DNA of 53,442 nucleotides from Erysipelotrichaceae bacterium (GCA_020026035.1 JAHHRC010000002.1:1-53442); one strand, 5' to 3'; positions 22,755 to 31,927 are shown, counted from the stretch's first letter. Numbers and translations are program-made. The notes: generated by a model from the sequence alone, not told the origin.

Positions 22755-23379
22755 AACACACACCATCAAATACTTCGATCACACCATTCGCCAAATCTTC
22801 AAAGTCATCAACGTTATGACTTGCAATAACAATTGTCGAACCTCGTTGATTTTCCTCCTGGATCAATTGCCGCACAAGACTCACACCATCGCGATCCAAT
22901 GCATTTGTCGGTTCATCTAGTAACAAAATATCAGGCATTTCCATAATTGCTTGAGCAATCGCCAATCGTTGCTTCATGCCAAGCGAATATTTCTTATATG
23001 TACGTAAATCATCTGGATTCAAACCAACACGATTCATCGCCTTTTTGATTTCTTCATCGCCTATTTCTTTTTTGATTTCCGCCAGAATTTTCAAATTTTC
23101 AAAACCTGTGTACCGATTATAAAACCCCGGTGATTCAATCACAACGCCAACACTTTCCGGAAACGAAGCATCGACACCCATTCGTTTTCCATCAACGACC
23201 ACATACCCTTCACTTGGACGAATCAAACCACAAATCGCACGCAACAACATGGTCTTCCCTGAACCATTCGGTCCTTTCACTAGATATACGTTTCCTTTTT
23301 TCAATTGTAAATTTACGTTTTTTAAAACTTCTACACCCTTAAGTTTCTTTGAATACTCATGAAATTCAATGTAACTCAT
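22744..23379 (-). CDS. ABC transporter ATP-binding protein
   Basis: The 211-residue single nucleotide-binding domain has Walker A GPNGSGKT near residue 36, a Q-loop region near 83 (ESPGFYNR), the signature YSLGMKQR near 131, Walker B ILLLDEPTNALD near 151 and the H-loop IASHNVDD near 184. The signature reads SLGMKQR, as in ABC-2 type exporters of antibiotics, bacteriocins or lipids. It is encoded between two membrane proteins upstream and one secreted protein downstream, which together make a plausible complete exporter. Confidence 0.9.
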   Translation of the reverse strand: MSYIEFHEYSKKLKGVEVLKNVNLQLKKGNVYLVKGPNGSGKTMLLRAICGLIRPSEGYVVVDGKRMGVDASFPESVGVVIESPGFYNRYTGFENLKILAEIKKEIGDEEIKKAMNRVGLNPDDLRTYKKYSLGMKQRLAIAQAIMEMPDILLLDEPTNALDRDGVSLVRQLIQEENQRGSTIVIASHNVDDFEDLANGVIEVFDGVCYEK

Positions 23380-23388
23380 GCCTTCACC

Positions 23389-24108
23389 TCATTTCCACAA
23401 GAAATCATATCGTTTCAATTTCAAAATCACACATCTGTATAAACCAACACAAATAGCCATGCTTACAAGAAGCTGTAAACACATATCCCCAATTTTCAAT
23501 TGGTTAAACGATTCGACAACAAGCCTCGTCGTGCAACTATTTAATATTGTTACTGCATGTTCCGATCCTCTTCCAAACAAACCATTCACACGTTCACTCG
23601 CTAATACACATCCATATATAATGATGAAATTCATGTAGAAATTAAACCCAACTAGCATCAGCAAATGAAGTAGAATACCAAGCCAAACGAGCACAAGAAT
23701 CTGTTGTGCGAACACATACAACATCAAGACAAAACTTCCTAAATGCATTTGAACATGCATGCTTACAACAAATACCAAAAGCCAAATACATTCCACCGCA
23801 ACTAAACAACACGCATCCGACAACAGACGTTTGAACTTCGCCTTCCACCACGAAACCGCATTTCCAAATCGCATTAGTATATTTGTATATTGAAAATCCA
23901 AATAATTCCGTTCTTGCAAATACATGAAATAAGGAATTAACACAAACGCTAGAAACCTCTTATCATAAAATAATTTCAAAAACGTAAATCCATCCACTCC
24001 CTTTGGCAAGTCAAATACCGCTACAACCATCATCAAAAAGCTTACGACGCCATATCCATAAAACGACTTATCATGTAAATATGCTATGAATCCATTTCGC
24101 TTCATCAT
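23389..24108 (-). CDS. ABC-2-like membrane protein (second permease of the module)
   Basis: The 239-residue protein has about six hydrophobic segments (near residues 18-35, 50-65, 95-120, 125-150, 150-170 and 205-225) and basic loops, the topology of an ABC-2 permease. No sequence motif allows a family name. Its ATG overlaps the stop of the preceding permease gene (ATGA), so translation is coupled. With the partner at 24105-24923 it would form a heterodimeric channel served by the single ATPase. Substrate unknown. Confidence 0.7.
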   Translation of the reverse strand: MMKRNGFIAYLHDKSFYGYGVVSFLMMVVAVFDLPKGVDGFTFLKLFYDKRFLAFVLIPYFMYLQERNYLDFQYTNILMRFGNAVSWWKAKFKRLLSDACCLVAVECIWLLVFVVSMHVQMHLGSFVLMLYVFAQQILVLVWLGILLHLLMLVGFNFYMNFIIIYGCVLASERVNGLFGRGSEHAVTILNSCTTRLVVESFNQLKIGDMCLQLLVSMAICVGLYRCVILKLKRYDFLWK

Positions 24109-24923
24109 TCACACACTCCAATATCGTTACCAGCTTTCACGATACCAACATGAATCAAAATCACTGCTATTAGAAAGAATCCCCCAAAAAGAATAAACAT
24201 GTTGGAAACACGACTTGCACCAAATGGAACTACATAGTTACGAATCCGCCAATTTACAAAATGTAACTTATCCATAATGTAATCATACAGAAGATATACA
24301 CCATTAAACAAAACTACTACTTTAAATGAATTCTCTTCCACAAAGAAGAATATCCCATACATGATTAAGCCAAAAATACCAACGATTACTCCACTCTGTA
24401 GCGCAAAGATCAAGTTGTATACCCACGGATTCAAAAGACGTATTGGTTCATACATCACCGCATGAAAATAATTGTCTAAAACGGCATATTGCGGCAGGCC
24501 ATAAATATTTTCAAAAGAAACTGTAGGAAACACTGCTCTACACAACGCAATATTCACAAGAAGTGGAACGGATACACAAAAAGTTGTCATCAAAAACACA
24601 ACAACCGCCCGCTTTCTTAGAAATGTTTTTAAATCCGTGCGAGTTGCCGCATAAGGAATCATTCCAATCTTCTTTTCTTCTAGAAACGCATCCGCAAATA
24701 CATACCCTGAAATAAACGGAAGAAGCTCAGCCACTATAAAAATTGTTTGATTCACTCCATAAACAGTAGTCTTTTCAAATCCCGCCCGTTGAATAGATAA
24801 AAACCCGGTGGATTTCACCCACATAACCTCAGACACAAAACTCAATAAACTAACCATTAATAGAATTAGAAAAATCACTTTAAATTGTGTACGATCAAAA
24901 CACTTTTTCATTTCTACCCACAT
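24105..24923 (-). CDS. ABC-2-like membrane protein (first permease of the module)
   Basis: The protein is 272 residues from the ATG at 24923, five bases after GGAGG; a TTG four codons upstream lies inside that site. It has about six hydrophobic segments, the first near residues 15-35, with an early charged loop FADAFLEEKKIGMIPYAATR near 75-95. An elbow loop like this occurs in ABC-2 permeases related to bacteriocin or lantibiotic exporters. The gene follows a clear promoter and is the first of four tightly spaced genes. The substrate cannot be deduced. Confidence 0.7.
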   Translation of the reverse strand: MWVEMKKCFDRTQFKVIFLILLMVSLLSFVSEVMWVKSTGFLSIQRAGFEKTTVYGVNQTIFIVAELLPFISGYVFADAFLEEKKIGMIPYAATRTDLKTFLRKRAVVVFLMTTFCVSVPLLVNIALCRAVFPTVSFENIYGLPQYAVLDNYFHAVMYEPIRLLNPWVYNLIFALQSGVIVGIFGLIMYGIFFFVEENSFKVVVLFNGVYLLYDYIMDKLHFVNWRIRNYVVPFGASRVSNMFILFGGFFLIAVILIHVGIVKAGNDIGVCE

Positions 24924-24997
24924 TGAATCCTCCAATCTACACGAAAAACACCTATTTATCGCTTAACAAAAAGATTAACGTACGTTTCTTTCTTACC

Positions 24998-25025
24998 ATT
25001 ATAGCAAAAAAAAAATTCATTCCAA
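24998..25025 (-). promoter_or_regulatory. Promoter of the ABC module
   Basis: On the minus strand TTGGAA (25025-25020), a 16-base spacer and consensus TATAAT (25003-24998) with an extended TGC lie about 75 bases upstream of the first permease gene. The -35 directly abuts the glgA terminator. Confidence 0.65.
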
Positions 25026-25026
25026 A

Positions 25027-25064
25027 TCTAAAAAACACCCACAAGCTTCTTGCTTATAGGTGTT
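25027..25064 (-). terminator. Terminator of glgC-glgD-glgA
   Basis: A 13-bp stem (25052-25064 with 25034-25046, three G-T pairs) is followed by six T on the minus strand, 9 bases after the glgA stop. Confidence 0.85.
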
Positions 25065-25073
25065 CGATTTCAA

Positions 25074-26528
25074 TTAATTATCGCTCCAATTACACAATTG
25101 GTAATACAACTCTTCATACACATTCGAAGAAGCTTCCCAAGACACATCCCTTGTCATAGCAGCTTTTACAAGCCCCTTCCAACCTGCCTTATTCGTATAA
25201 TACTGTTTCAAGGCATATTGCAATGTATGTAACATATCATCCGCATTTTCGGCATAGAAGCTAAAGCCATTTCCTTCTCCAGTGTATTCATTGAATGGTT
25301 GTACGGTATCCTTTAAACCACCCGTTTCACGAACCAATGGCAAGGATCCATAATGCATCGCAATCAATTGCCCAATTCCACATGGTTCATACAACGATGG
25401 CATCAAGAATAAATCCACACCTGCATAAATACGATGCGCTAATTCTTCATTGTATCCACTGTAGTAAACAGCACGTCCTTTATATTCGGATTCCATCCAC
25501 TTGAAGGCATCTTCCGCTGCTGTCTCACCTGTACCTAAGACAACAAATTGTACATCAAGATCCATAATCTCACGCAAACGACTCGTAATCAGGTACACAC
25601 CCTTTTGATTCGTAAGACGACTTACAATCCCAATGACACAAACATCCTTATCGACCTTCAATCCAAGTTCTGCCTGCAACGCCGCTTTATTCGCAGCCTT
25701 ACCTGCCGCAACATTTTTTACATCAAAGTTCTTCACAAGATGCTTATCCTTCTTTGGATCCCAAGCAACCGTATCAATGCCATTCACAATTCCCCACAAA
25801 TCATCACGACGATAGCGAAGAATTGCATTCATACGCTCCCCATAGTAATCCGTAAGAATCTCATTGGCATACGTTGGCGATACTGTTGTAATCTTATCCG
25901 CAAAGACAATACCTGTCTTCATAAAGGAAATTCCATTGTCAAACTTAATCGATCCATTATCAAAGTAATAGTAATCAAGTCCTAAACAACTCTGTAACAT
26001 CTCAACTCCAAAGTTGCCTTGGAAGGCTAAGTTATGAATCGTATACACATGCTTAATTGCTTGGTAACGAACATCCCCTTGATAACAAGCCTTTGCCATA
26101 AGCGGAACCATACCCGTTTGCCAATCATTTTCATGAATGATATTTGGCCACCAATCAATAAAGTAAATCATATCCAATAACGCCCGTTGGAAGAACGCAA
26201 AGCGTTCCCCATCGTCGTTATACCCATACAATGCATCACGTTCAAAATAATGTTGATGCTCAATGAAGTAGTACACCACTCCATCTACTTCTGTTTTATA
26301 GAAGGTTGCCGGCTGATCAATCCAACCAGAATGCACCTGAATCGTACCAATCCGTTCCAATTGATTGTAGTACTTATCAATGATTTTCTTATACAAAGGA
26401 AGCACAACACGCACATCATGCCCACGCTTTGCTAAGGACTTCGGAAGACTTCCAATCACATCCGCTAAGCCCCCCGTTTTTACAAACGGTAGCCCTTCAC
26501 CGGCCGCAAACAATATCGATCTTGCCAT
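25074..26528 (-). CDS. glgA: Glycogen synthase (ADP-glucose type, GT5)
   Basis: The protein is 484 residues from the ATG at 26528, five bases after GAAGGGG; the ATG five codons upstream overlaps the glgD stop. The ADP-glucose-binding motif KTGGLADVIGSLPK is at residues 16-29, HENDWQTGM near 130, and the GT-B C-terminal domain has RLTNQKG near 300 and PSLYEPCGIGQ near 375. It elongates alpha-1,4-glucan from ADP-glucose. It is the third gene of glgC-glgD-glgA. Confidence 0.95.
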   Translation of the reverse strand: MARSILFAAGEGLPFVKTGGLADVIGSLPKSLAKRGHDVRVVLPLYKKIIDKYYNQLERIGTIQVHSGWIDQPATFYKTEVDGVVYYFIEHQHYFERDALYGYNDDGERFAFFQRALLDMIYFIDWWPNIIHENDWQTGMVPLMAKACYQGDVRYQAIKHVYTIHNLAFQGNFGVEMLQSCLGLDYYYFDNGSIKFDNGISFMKTGIVFADKITTVSPTYANEILTDYYGERMNAILRYRRDDLWGIVNGIDTVAWDPKKDKHLVKNFDVKNVAAGKAANKAALQAELGLKVDKDVCVIGIVSRLTNQKGVYLITSRLREIMDLDVQFVVLGTGETAAEDAFKWMESEYKGRAVYYSGYNEELAHRIYAGVDLFLMPSLYEPCGIGQLIAMHYGSLPLVRETGGLKDTVQPFNEYTGEGNGFSFYAENADDMLHTLQYALKQYYTNKAGWKGLVKAAMTRDVSWEASSNVYEELYYQLCNWSDN

Positions 26529-26542
26529 ACATACCCCTTCCA

Positions 26543-27655
26543 TTAAATACGATCTCTACGCTTTACATACACAGGATTTTCGCTTGTTCCCTCTAACTTC
26601 TTAATATGATGAACAATCGCATACTTATCCACAACTGCATGATCCAACTTCGCACCCTTACCAATATAAGCACCAGGTAAGATAATCGAATCCTTCACTT
26701 CAGCCCCTTCACAAATCGTTACGTTACGACTAATAATGGAACCTTCCACATAGCCATCAATCACACAACCATTCGCAAAGATCGAATTACTAATCTCCGC
26801 ATTATCTGTAAAGCTAGTCGGACATGAGTCATTGGTCTTTGTATACATTGGCCAATTGTCCTTAAACAACTGCTTTGCTGTATTGTAATCTCTTAAGCTC
26901 ATATTAATACGATAGTATTCCGACAAGGAATTCAAGCAACCACAATAGCCTTTCACCGAATACCCACGAACCGTCAAGTTCTCTAACGAATCGGAAATAA
27001 TATCCTTAAACCAATACAAACTCGAAGTCTCTTTTGCCTTATGAACCAAGTCAATAAACAACTGCTTCTCCATAATATACGCTTCTAAGCTAATCGTATT
27101 TGCTTTACGATTTCCGCTATTCTTACCAAACGAACAAACCTTATGATCTGGATCTAACTTCAACGTATCACAATTCAAGAACTCTTCCTTCGCATTGTTT
27201 GTATTATGGTACAACACCGTTACATCCGACCCTGTTTCCTTATGGTAGGCAAGTGCCTCTTGGAAATCAAAGCTATACACAAAGTAACTTGGCGCAATGA
27301 CCACATACGGATTTGTGTCCTCTTCAATGTATTGCATATTCAATAAGTAATTCGCAACGTCGGTGTTATAAACAGGATTTGAGAACGTCTTCTCCCCAAA
27401 CAACACTCTTAACTTTCCACGCTTTGAATTGATATTGTATTGTCTACCCTTACCAACATGGTTAAACAAGTTACGAGGCTTTTCCTTCGCATACACCTGT
27501 ACATTGTTAATACCGGAATTGGTCATATTGGAAAGAATAATATCAATCACACGATATCTTCCCATAAAGGCAATCGCTGCAACCGGTCTAAAGTCCATTA
27601 GACCTTCAATATTTGCTGTACTATCTTCAAAACTAATGATTCCTAATGCGTGCAT
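26543..27655 (-). CDS. glgD: GlgD, regulatory partner of ADP-glucose pyrophosphorylase
   Basis: The 370-residue protein is homologous to GlgC over its length. The N-terminal nucleotide-binding GGxGxRL signature is missing: the corresponding region reads EDSTANIEGLMDFRPVAAI. The middle keeps RYRVIDIILSNMTNSG. The C-terminal half is a left-handed beta helix with hexapeptide-like repeats (for example SNSIFANGCVIDGYVEGS). In Firmicutes GlgD is catalytically weak by itself and activates GlgC as a heteromer. The gene lies between glgC and glgA with short gaps. Confidence 0.93.
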   Translation of the reverse strand: MHALGIISFEDSTANIEGLMDFRPVAAIAFMGRYRVIDIILSNMTNSGINNVQVYAKEKPRNLFNHVGKGRQYNINSKRGKLRVLFGEKTFSNPVYNTDVANYLLNMQYIEEDTNPYVVIAPSYFVYSFDFQEALAYHKETGSDVTVLYHNTNNAKEEFLNCDTLKLDPDHKVCSFGKNSGNRKANTISLEAYIMEKQLFIDLVHKAKETSSLYWFKDIISDSLENLTVRGYSVKGYCGCLNSLSEYYRINMSLRDYNTAKQLFKDNWPMYTKTNDSCPTSFTDNAEISNSIFANGCVIDGYVEGSIISRNVTICEGAEVKDSIILPGAYIGKGAKLDHAVVDKYAIVHHIKKLEGTSENPVYVKRRDRI

Positions 27656-27667
27656 ACAATTCCCCCC

Positions 27668-28798
27668 TTACTTCTTTCCACGTGCAACTAACTCAATCTC
27701 TGCACTTTCTGCCGAACCAATCACTTCATTTGGTTCAATCACCGTATCTTCACCAACGATACAACGCGTAATTCGAGCCCCAGCTCCAACCTTACAACCC
27801 GGCATCAACACCGAATCATACACTCTTGCATCCTTGCCAATTTCACAACATGTTCCAACAACCGAATTGTGAACCGTACCTTGGATATAACTACCCTGGG
27901 TAATATAACAATTCTGTACATCCGCATCGCCAGAAATAAATTGTGGCAACACATTCACATCCGATGTATAGATCTTCCAAGACTTATCCCCAAGATCCAA
28001 TTCTGAATTCTCTTTCAATAAGTCCATGTTAGCTTCCCAAAGCGAATCAATGGTTCCAACATCCTTCCAATACCCCTTGAAACGATACGCAGCCAAACGC
28101 TTCGAATCACGCAAGTAAGCAGGAATAATGTCCTTACCAAAGTCATGATGCGAATTTGCATTCTTATCATCTTCCTTCAAGTACTTACGAAGCTCTTTAT
28201 AACTAAAGATATAAATACCCATACTTGCCAAATTACTCTTAGGCTTTTCTGGCTTTTCTTCAAAGTCCACAATCATATCATTTTCATCGGTATTCATAAT
28301 TCCAAAACGACTTGCCTCTTTCAAAGGCACTTCCAATACCGCAATGGTCGCATCTGCACCATTGTTAATGTGATGCTTCAACATCGCATCATAATCCATC
28401 TTATAAATATGATCCCCAGAAAGAATCAACACATATTCCGGATCCATAGAATCCAAGAAATCAATATTCTGGGTAATCGCATCTGCTGTACCAAGATACT
28501 CTTCAAAGTGCTCCTGGTCTTTTTCACGTGGACTTAACACAAATACACCACCGTTATTTGTATCTAATCCCCAATAATGATCTCTAGCAACATACGAATT
28601 CAATAACACTGATTCATACTGGGTCAACACCCCTACCGTTGTAACATCTGAATTTGAACAGTTACTCAATGCAAAGTCAATAATGCGATACTTTCCACCA
28701 AAATGAACTGCCGGTTTTGCGACTTTCTTTGTAAGATCCTTTAGACGTGAACCTCTACCACCTGCAAGGATCATAGCTACCATTTTGTTAGCTCTCAT
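27668..28798 (-). CDS. glgC: Glucose-1-phosphate adenylyltransferase (ADP-glucose pyrophosphorylase)
   Basis: The protein is 376 residues from the ATG at 28798, six bases after GGAGG; an in-frame ATG ten codons earlier has no such site. It has the catalytic signature AMILAGGRGSRLKDLT at residues 8-23, AKPAVHFGGKYRIIDFALSN, the substrate loop ILSGDHIYKMD near 120 and FEEKPEKP near 158, then a beta-helix domain. It forms ADP-glucose, the committed step of glycogen synthesis. It leads the glg operon. Confidence 0.95.
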   Translation of the reverse strand: MRANKMVAMILAGGRGSRLKDLTKKVAKPAVHFGGKYRIIDFALSNCSNSDVTTVGVLTQYESVLLNSYVARDHYWGLDTNNGGVFVLSPREKDQEHFEEYLGTADAITQNIDFLDSMDPEYVLILSGDHIYKMDYDAMLKHHINNGADATIAVLEVPLKEASRFGIMNTDENDMIVDFEEKPEKPKSNLASMGIYIFSYKELRKYLKEDDKNANSHHDFGKDIIPAYLRDSKRLAAYRFKGYWKDVGTIDSLWEANMDLLKENSELDLGDKSWKIYTSDVNVLPQFISGDADVQNCYITQGSYIQGTVHNSVVGTCCEIGKDARVYDSVLMPGCKVGAGARITRCIVGEDTVIEPNEVIGSAESAEIELVARGKK

Positions 28799-28911
28799 AT
28801 TCTTCCTCCCAAATAATGTATCCATCACAAATTACAACATGTGAACTGATTATCACAATAATCATACACCACTTTAACCCATAACGGACCGATTATTTTT
28901 CCTATACAAAC

Positions 28912-28943
28912 ATAACCTTTCGGTTACCTTAGTACCATTTATA
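28912..28943 (-). promoter_or_regulatory. Candidate control region of glgC-glgD-glgA
   Basis: On the minus strand the region holds a possible -10 (TATAAA, 28943-28938), then TGGTACTAAGG (motif at 28937-28929), then a small hairpin TAACC-GAAA-GGTTA (28926-28913). The -35 is poor. TGGTACTAA also occurs in the glgB promoter (41451-41459). A transcript starting here would have a leader of about 130 bases. Confidence 0.35.
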
Positions 28944-28954
28944 CAATTCTCTTT

Positions 28955-28987
28955 TTTGCAAAAAAGGTCCAGGAACTCCCTAGACCT
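28955..28987 (-). terminator. Terminator of the EEP-fold gene
   Basis: A 9-bp stem AGGTCTAGG/CCTGGACCT (one G-T pair; 28987-28979 with 28973-28965) is followed by six T on the minus strand, 22 bases after the stop. Confidence 0.85.
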
Positions 28988-29009
28988 CAATCAACATTTC
29001 AAAAAACAT

Positions 29010-30092
29010 TTACTTCAGCGTAACATTCATAACAACCGGATTGTGGTCAGTCACCTTAAAGCCTTCATCTAAGACTTCAATCGCATCCACTTGCAAGTTT
29101 TCACTCACAATAAATCCATCAATCATATAGAATTGGAAATCTTCAGGCTTCTCATTGATATATGGACGATCTAACGAACGACAAGAAGGAACATCTTCAC
29201 CCATTACCATCTGCCAACCATCAAACTCTTCGATATCAATTCTTCCACATTGCCAATTTCCTTCAAAGGTTGGGAAGTTTGAATCATCCACATTCGAGAA
29301 CATCTGATTAAAGTCTCCACCCGCAATGACATAATTGCCATCCTTCGCATAGCCTTCTAAGACTTCCTTCAACATCTTTGTCTGTGCCGCTTTTCCTTCA
29401 CCTGCATCATACGCTTCTAAATGCAAGTTCACAAGAATCAACTCTTTATCACTACCTTCAAGTGGAACACGATCCACCATCAAGCAACGTCTTAGATTCC
29501 CTAAACGTTCCGGCCAAGCAAATGGACATGGCAACTGCAAACGTGTTGACTCTTCAATTCCAAACTTCGAATAGGTCAAAATACCACACTGCACCTTCCC
29601 CATGGTAGGCAATGGATAAGGAATATAGTTAACACGATAGTTATACGCAAAGCTATTTGCATACCCACTTAACGCATCACTAAACATCTCCACTTCATTC
29701 ACACCACGAGAACGCTTCGCTTCTGTATCTACTTCCTGTAAGAATACAACATCTGGATCAATATCCTTCAATGTCGCAATCATACCCTCCATATTCGCAA
29801 GCACACGTTCACGATCTGCTGTTTGTACCGAAGTACCGCCATCCATAAAGAAATCCGCATTATCTCCTAACGCCCCATAACCGGTATTCCAAGTCACAAT
29901 CTTCAAACTACCATCTTCACTAAGCGTTTCACTCGCATTCCCTTTTACTTCACAAGATTCAATATCCTCTGGAATCCACTCTACCGCTGTCATCCAGGCT
30001 AGTAATCCACCAAACCCCACAACAACACATAATAAAACAATACCAATCCACTTAAGGATAACCTTAAACGGATTCTTTTTCGCCTCGCTCAT
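29010..30092 (-). CDS. Membrane-anchored endonuclease/exonuclease/phosphatase (EEP) fold protein
   Basis: The 360-residue protein has a GGGGGA site before the ATG. One transmembrane segment at residues about 13-35 is followed by an exposed domain. The EEP-fold motifs appear in order: IVTWNTGYG near 64, VVFLQEVD near 115, VNLHLEAYDAG near 221, AGGDFN near 257, IDGFIVS near 320 and TDHNPVVM near 345. The family includes DNase I, sphingomyelinases, inositol-polyphosphate phosphatases and the AP endonuclease type. The anchored outside location argues against DNA repair and favours a phosphodiesterase or phosphatase on an external substrate. A perfect cre consensus lies in its promoter, so it is probably carbon-regulated. 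Confidence 0.85.
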   Translation of the reverse strand: MSEAKKNPFKVILKWIGIVLLCVVVGFGGLLAWMTAVEWIPEDIESCEVKGNASETLSEDGSLKIVTWNTGYGALGDNADFFMDGGTSVQTADRERVLANMEGMIATLKDIDPDVVFLQEVDTEAKRSRGVNEVEMFSDALSGYANSFAYNYRVNYIPYPLPTMGKVQCGILTYSKFGIEESTRLQLPCPFAWPERLGNLRRCLMVDRVPLEGSDKELILVNLHLEAYDAGEGKAAQTKMLKEVLEGYAKDGNYVIAGGDFNQMFSNVDDSNFPTFEGNWQCGRIDIEEFDGWQMVMGEDVPSCRSLDRPYINEKPEDFQFYMIDGFIVSENLQVDAIEVLDEGFKVTDHNPVVMNVTLK

Positions 30093-30114
30093 ACTTAAAT
30101 CCCCCTTATCAAGA

Positions 30115-30126
30115 CTACTATAGTAG
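30115..30126. repeat. 12-bp perfect palindrome at the start of the EEP transcript
   Basis: CTACTATAGTAG lies just downstream of the -10 element at 30128-30133, where transcription would begin. It may be an operator or chance. Confidence 0.3.
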
Positions 30127-30127
30127 G

Positions 30128-30150
30128 ATTATATCATGTAATCGCTTACA
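30128..30150 (-). promoter_or_regulatory. Promoter of the EEP-fold gene with a perfect cre site
   Basis: On the minus strand an extended -10 TGATATAAT (30136-30128) is preceded by TGTAAGCGATTACA (30150-30137). On either strand this matches the cre consensus TGWAANCGNTNWCA at all 14 positions. The operator lies between the expected -35 and -10, where CcpA binding would repress. Confidence 0.65.
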
Positions 30151-30198
30151 GTAGTACTCTTTTTCTAAAATCTAACAAATACTCGCTTAACATACATT

Positions 30199-31275
30199 TT
30201 ATTTTTGTTTCAACAACTCCGACACAAAATACAACGACCCACAACAAACACAACTTCCACCATGTTTTCGTGCAACACCAACCACTTCATCCAAACTCGT
30301 TAAACCACCATCAAACCTAACAGCCCGGTCCATATCCAACGAATAGCCATAAAAGTAATCACAAGAAGCCTTCAATTCATCCATCATAGCATCTACTTCC
30401 TTATCCTTCATACAAGCAAATACCACAACAATCGGACCCTTCAAACGTTCAAAACTTTGAACAAGCTTCTTAATCGCTTGCATATTATGCGCTCCATCTA
30501 ACAAAATAAATGGCTCATCCATAAACACCTGCATTCTTCCAAGTAGTGGCGTAAGACGATTCCGTTCCACCACTTCATACCCCAAATACCGAACACAAGC
30601 ACAGGCTAAAGCATAGTCTTCCTCTAAATACGAGTCATAGGTACCACTTACATACACAACATCCAAACCCAATGCATCAATCACTTTTTTACTTTCCTCA
30701 CGAACGTTTCCAACAAACAAAGGAACACCATTATTCACAATCCCAATCTTATCAAAGGTAATCTCTTCTATCGTATTTCCAAGTCGATTCATATGATCAA
30801 AATCCACCGTCGTTAATACATTCAATACCTTATTCCTTAATACATTCGTTGGATCAAAACGACCACCAATTCCAGCTTCATAAATCGCCAAGTCACATTT
30901 ACATTCCGCAAAATACAAACAAGCAAACAAGACATCTATCTCAAACATCGACAAATCTTCCGCTACAATCAACGCTTCATAACGCGCATAATACCCCTCA
31001 AACACATCTAAAGGAATACAACACCCATCAACGCGAATCCGGTCTAAATGAGTTTCCATATGTGGCGATGTAAACAAACCAACCTTCAACCCATTTTCAA
31101 CCAGCATATCATGCATGTATTTACTCGTTGTCCCTTTGCCATTTGTTCCAACGACATGAATACAAGGAACACGATCCAACACATCTTTAAATTCTTCCAT
31201 CACCGATTGAAAATGTGCAAACCCATGCCCATTGTTGTGCCGTGCCATTACAAGTTCTAATACATCTTTAGACAT
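30199..31275 (-). CDS. folC: Folylpolyglutamate synthase / dihydrofolate synthase
   Basis: The 358-residue protein has the Mur-ligase-like ATP site VVGTNGKGTTS near residue 41, then LFTSPHMETHLDRIRV, YEAGIGGRFDPTN near 130 and the C-terminal ILLDGAHNMQA near 258, ending with GSLYFVSEL. These are the FolC signatures. It adds glutamate to dihydropteroate and/or folates. Length is clearly below the usual 420-440 residues, mainly in the C-terminal domain, yet all motifs are present. Its start overlaps the ung stop by 8 bases. No terminator is evident before the next gene. Confidence 0.9.
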   Translation of the reverse strand: MSKDVLELVMARHNNGHGFAHFQSVMEEFKDVLDRVPCIHVVGTNGKGTTSKYMHDMLVENGLKVGLFTSPHMETHLDRIRVDGCCIPLDVFEGYYARYEALIVAEDLSMFEIDVLFACLYFAECKCDLAIYEAGIGGRFDPTNVLRNKVLNVLTTVDFDHMNRLGNTIEEITFDKIGIVNNGVPLFVGNVREESKKVIDALGLDVVYVSGTYDSYLEEDYALACACVRYLGYEVVERNRLTPLLGRMQVFMDEPFILLDGAHNMQAIKKLVQSFERLKGPIVVVFACMKDKEVDAMMDELKASCDYFYGYSLDMDRAVRFDGGLTSLDEVVGVARKHGGSCVCCGSLYFVSELLKQK

Positions 31276-31927
31276 CTTTCACACTCCAATCAATCGGTTC
31301 TAAGCCATTCGCCACCAAATAATCATTACACTTCGAAAAATGCTTACAACCAAAGAAACCACGATAACTACTTAACGGCGATGGATGTGCTGCCTCTAAT
31401 ACCAAATGCTTATTCGTATCAATCAGCTTCTTTTTCTTTCTCGCATCATTTCCCCACAACAAAAACACAACCGGCGTATCTTTCTCATTGATCTTACGAA
31501 TCACAGAATCCGTAAACTCTTGCCAACCAATCCCATCATGTGCCTTCGGCCTCGAGTCTTCCACCGTCAACACCGTATTTAACAAAAACACACCCTGCTT
31601 TGCCCAATCCAACAAATAGCCACAATCCCCATTCAAAACACCAACATCGTCATAGATTTCCTTGTACATATTCCGCAAAGAAGGAGGCACCTTAACCCCC
31701 TTCTTCACCGAAAAACTAAATCCATGCGCTTGTCCTTTTTGATGGTAGGGATCTTGCCCAAGAATCACAACCTTCACATCCTTTACATCCACGACTTCAA
31801 AGATTTGAAAGATCTCCTCATACTTTGGATAACAAACACCATTTGCATACAAAGCATCTACCTGTTCCATAATCTTAGGTAAACATGTTTCCTTTGCAAA
31901 AAATTCCTTCCAACCATCCTTCACCAT
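31268..31927 (-). CDS. ung: Uracil-DNA glycosylase (family 1)
   Basis: The protein is 219 residues from the ATG at 31927, preceded by TAGGTG; longer starts would run into the upstream lipoprotein gene. Family-1 motifs are VVILGQDPYHQKGQAHG near residue 58 with the catalytic Asp, PPSLRNMYKEI, LLNTVLTVEDSRP near 118 and the DNA-intercalating HPSPLSSYRGF near 182. It removes uracil from DNA. It is embedded in a long operon-like run between a lipoprotein gene and folC. Confidence 0.95.
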   Translation of the reverse strand: MVKDGWKEFFAKETCLPKIMEQVDALYANGVCYPKYEEIFQIFEVVDVKDVKVVILGQDPYHQKGQAHGFSFSVKKGVKVPPSLRNMYKEIYDDVGVLNGDCGYLLDWAKQGVFLLNTVLTVEDSRPKAHDGIGWQEFTDSVIRKINEKDTPVVFLLWGNDARKKKKLIDTNKHLVLEAAHPSPLSSYRGFFGCKHFSKCNDYLVANGLEPIDWSVKDV

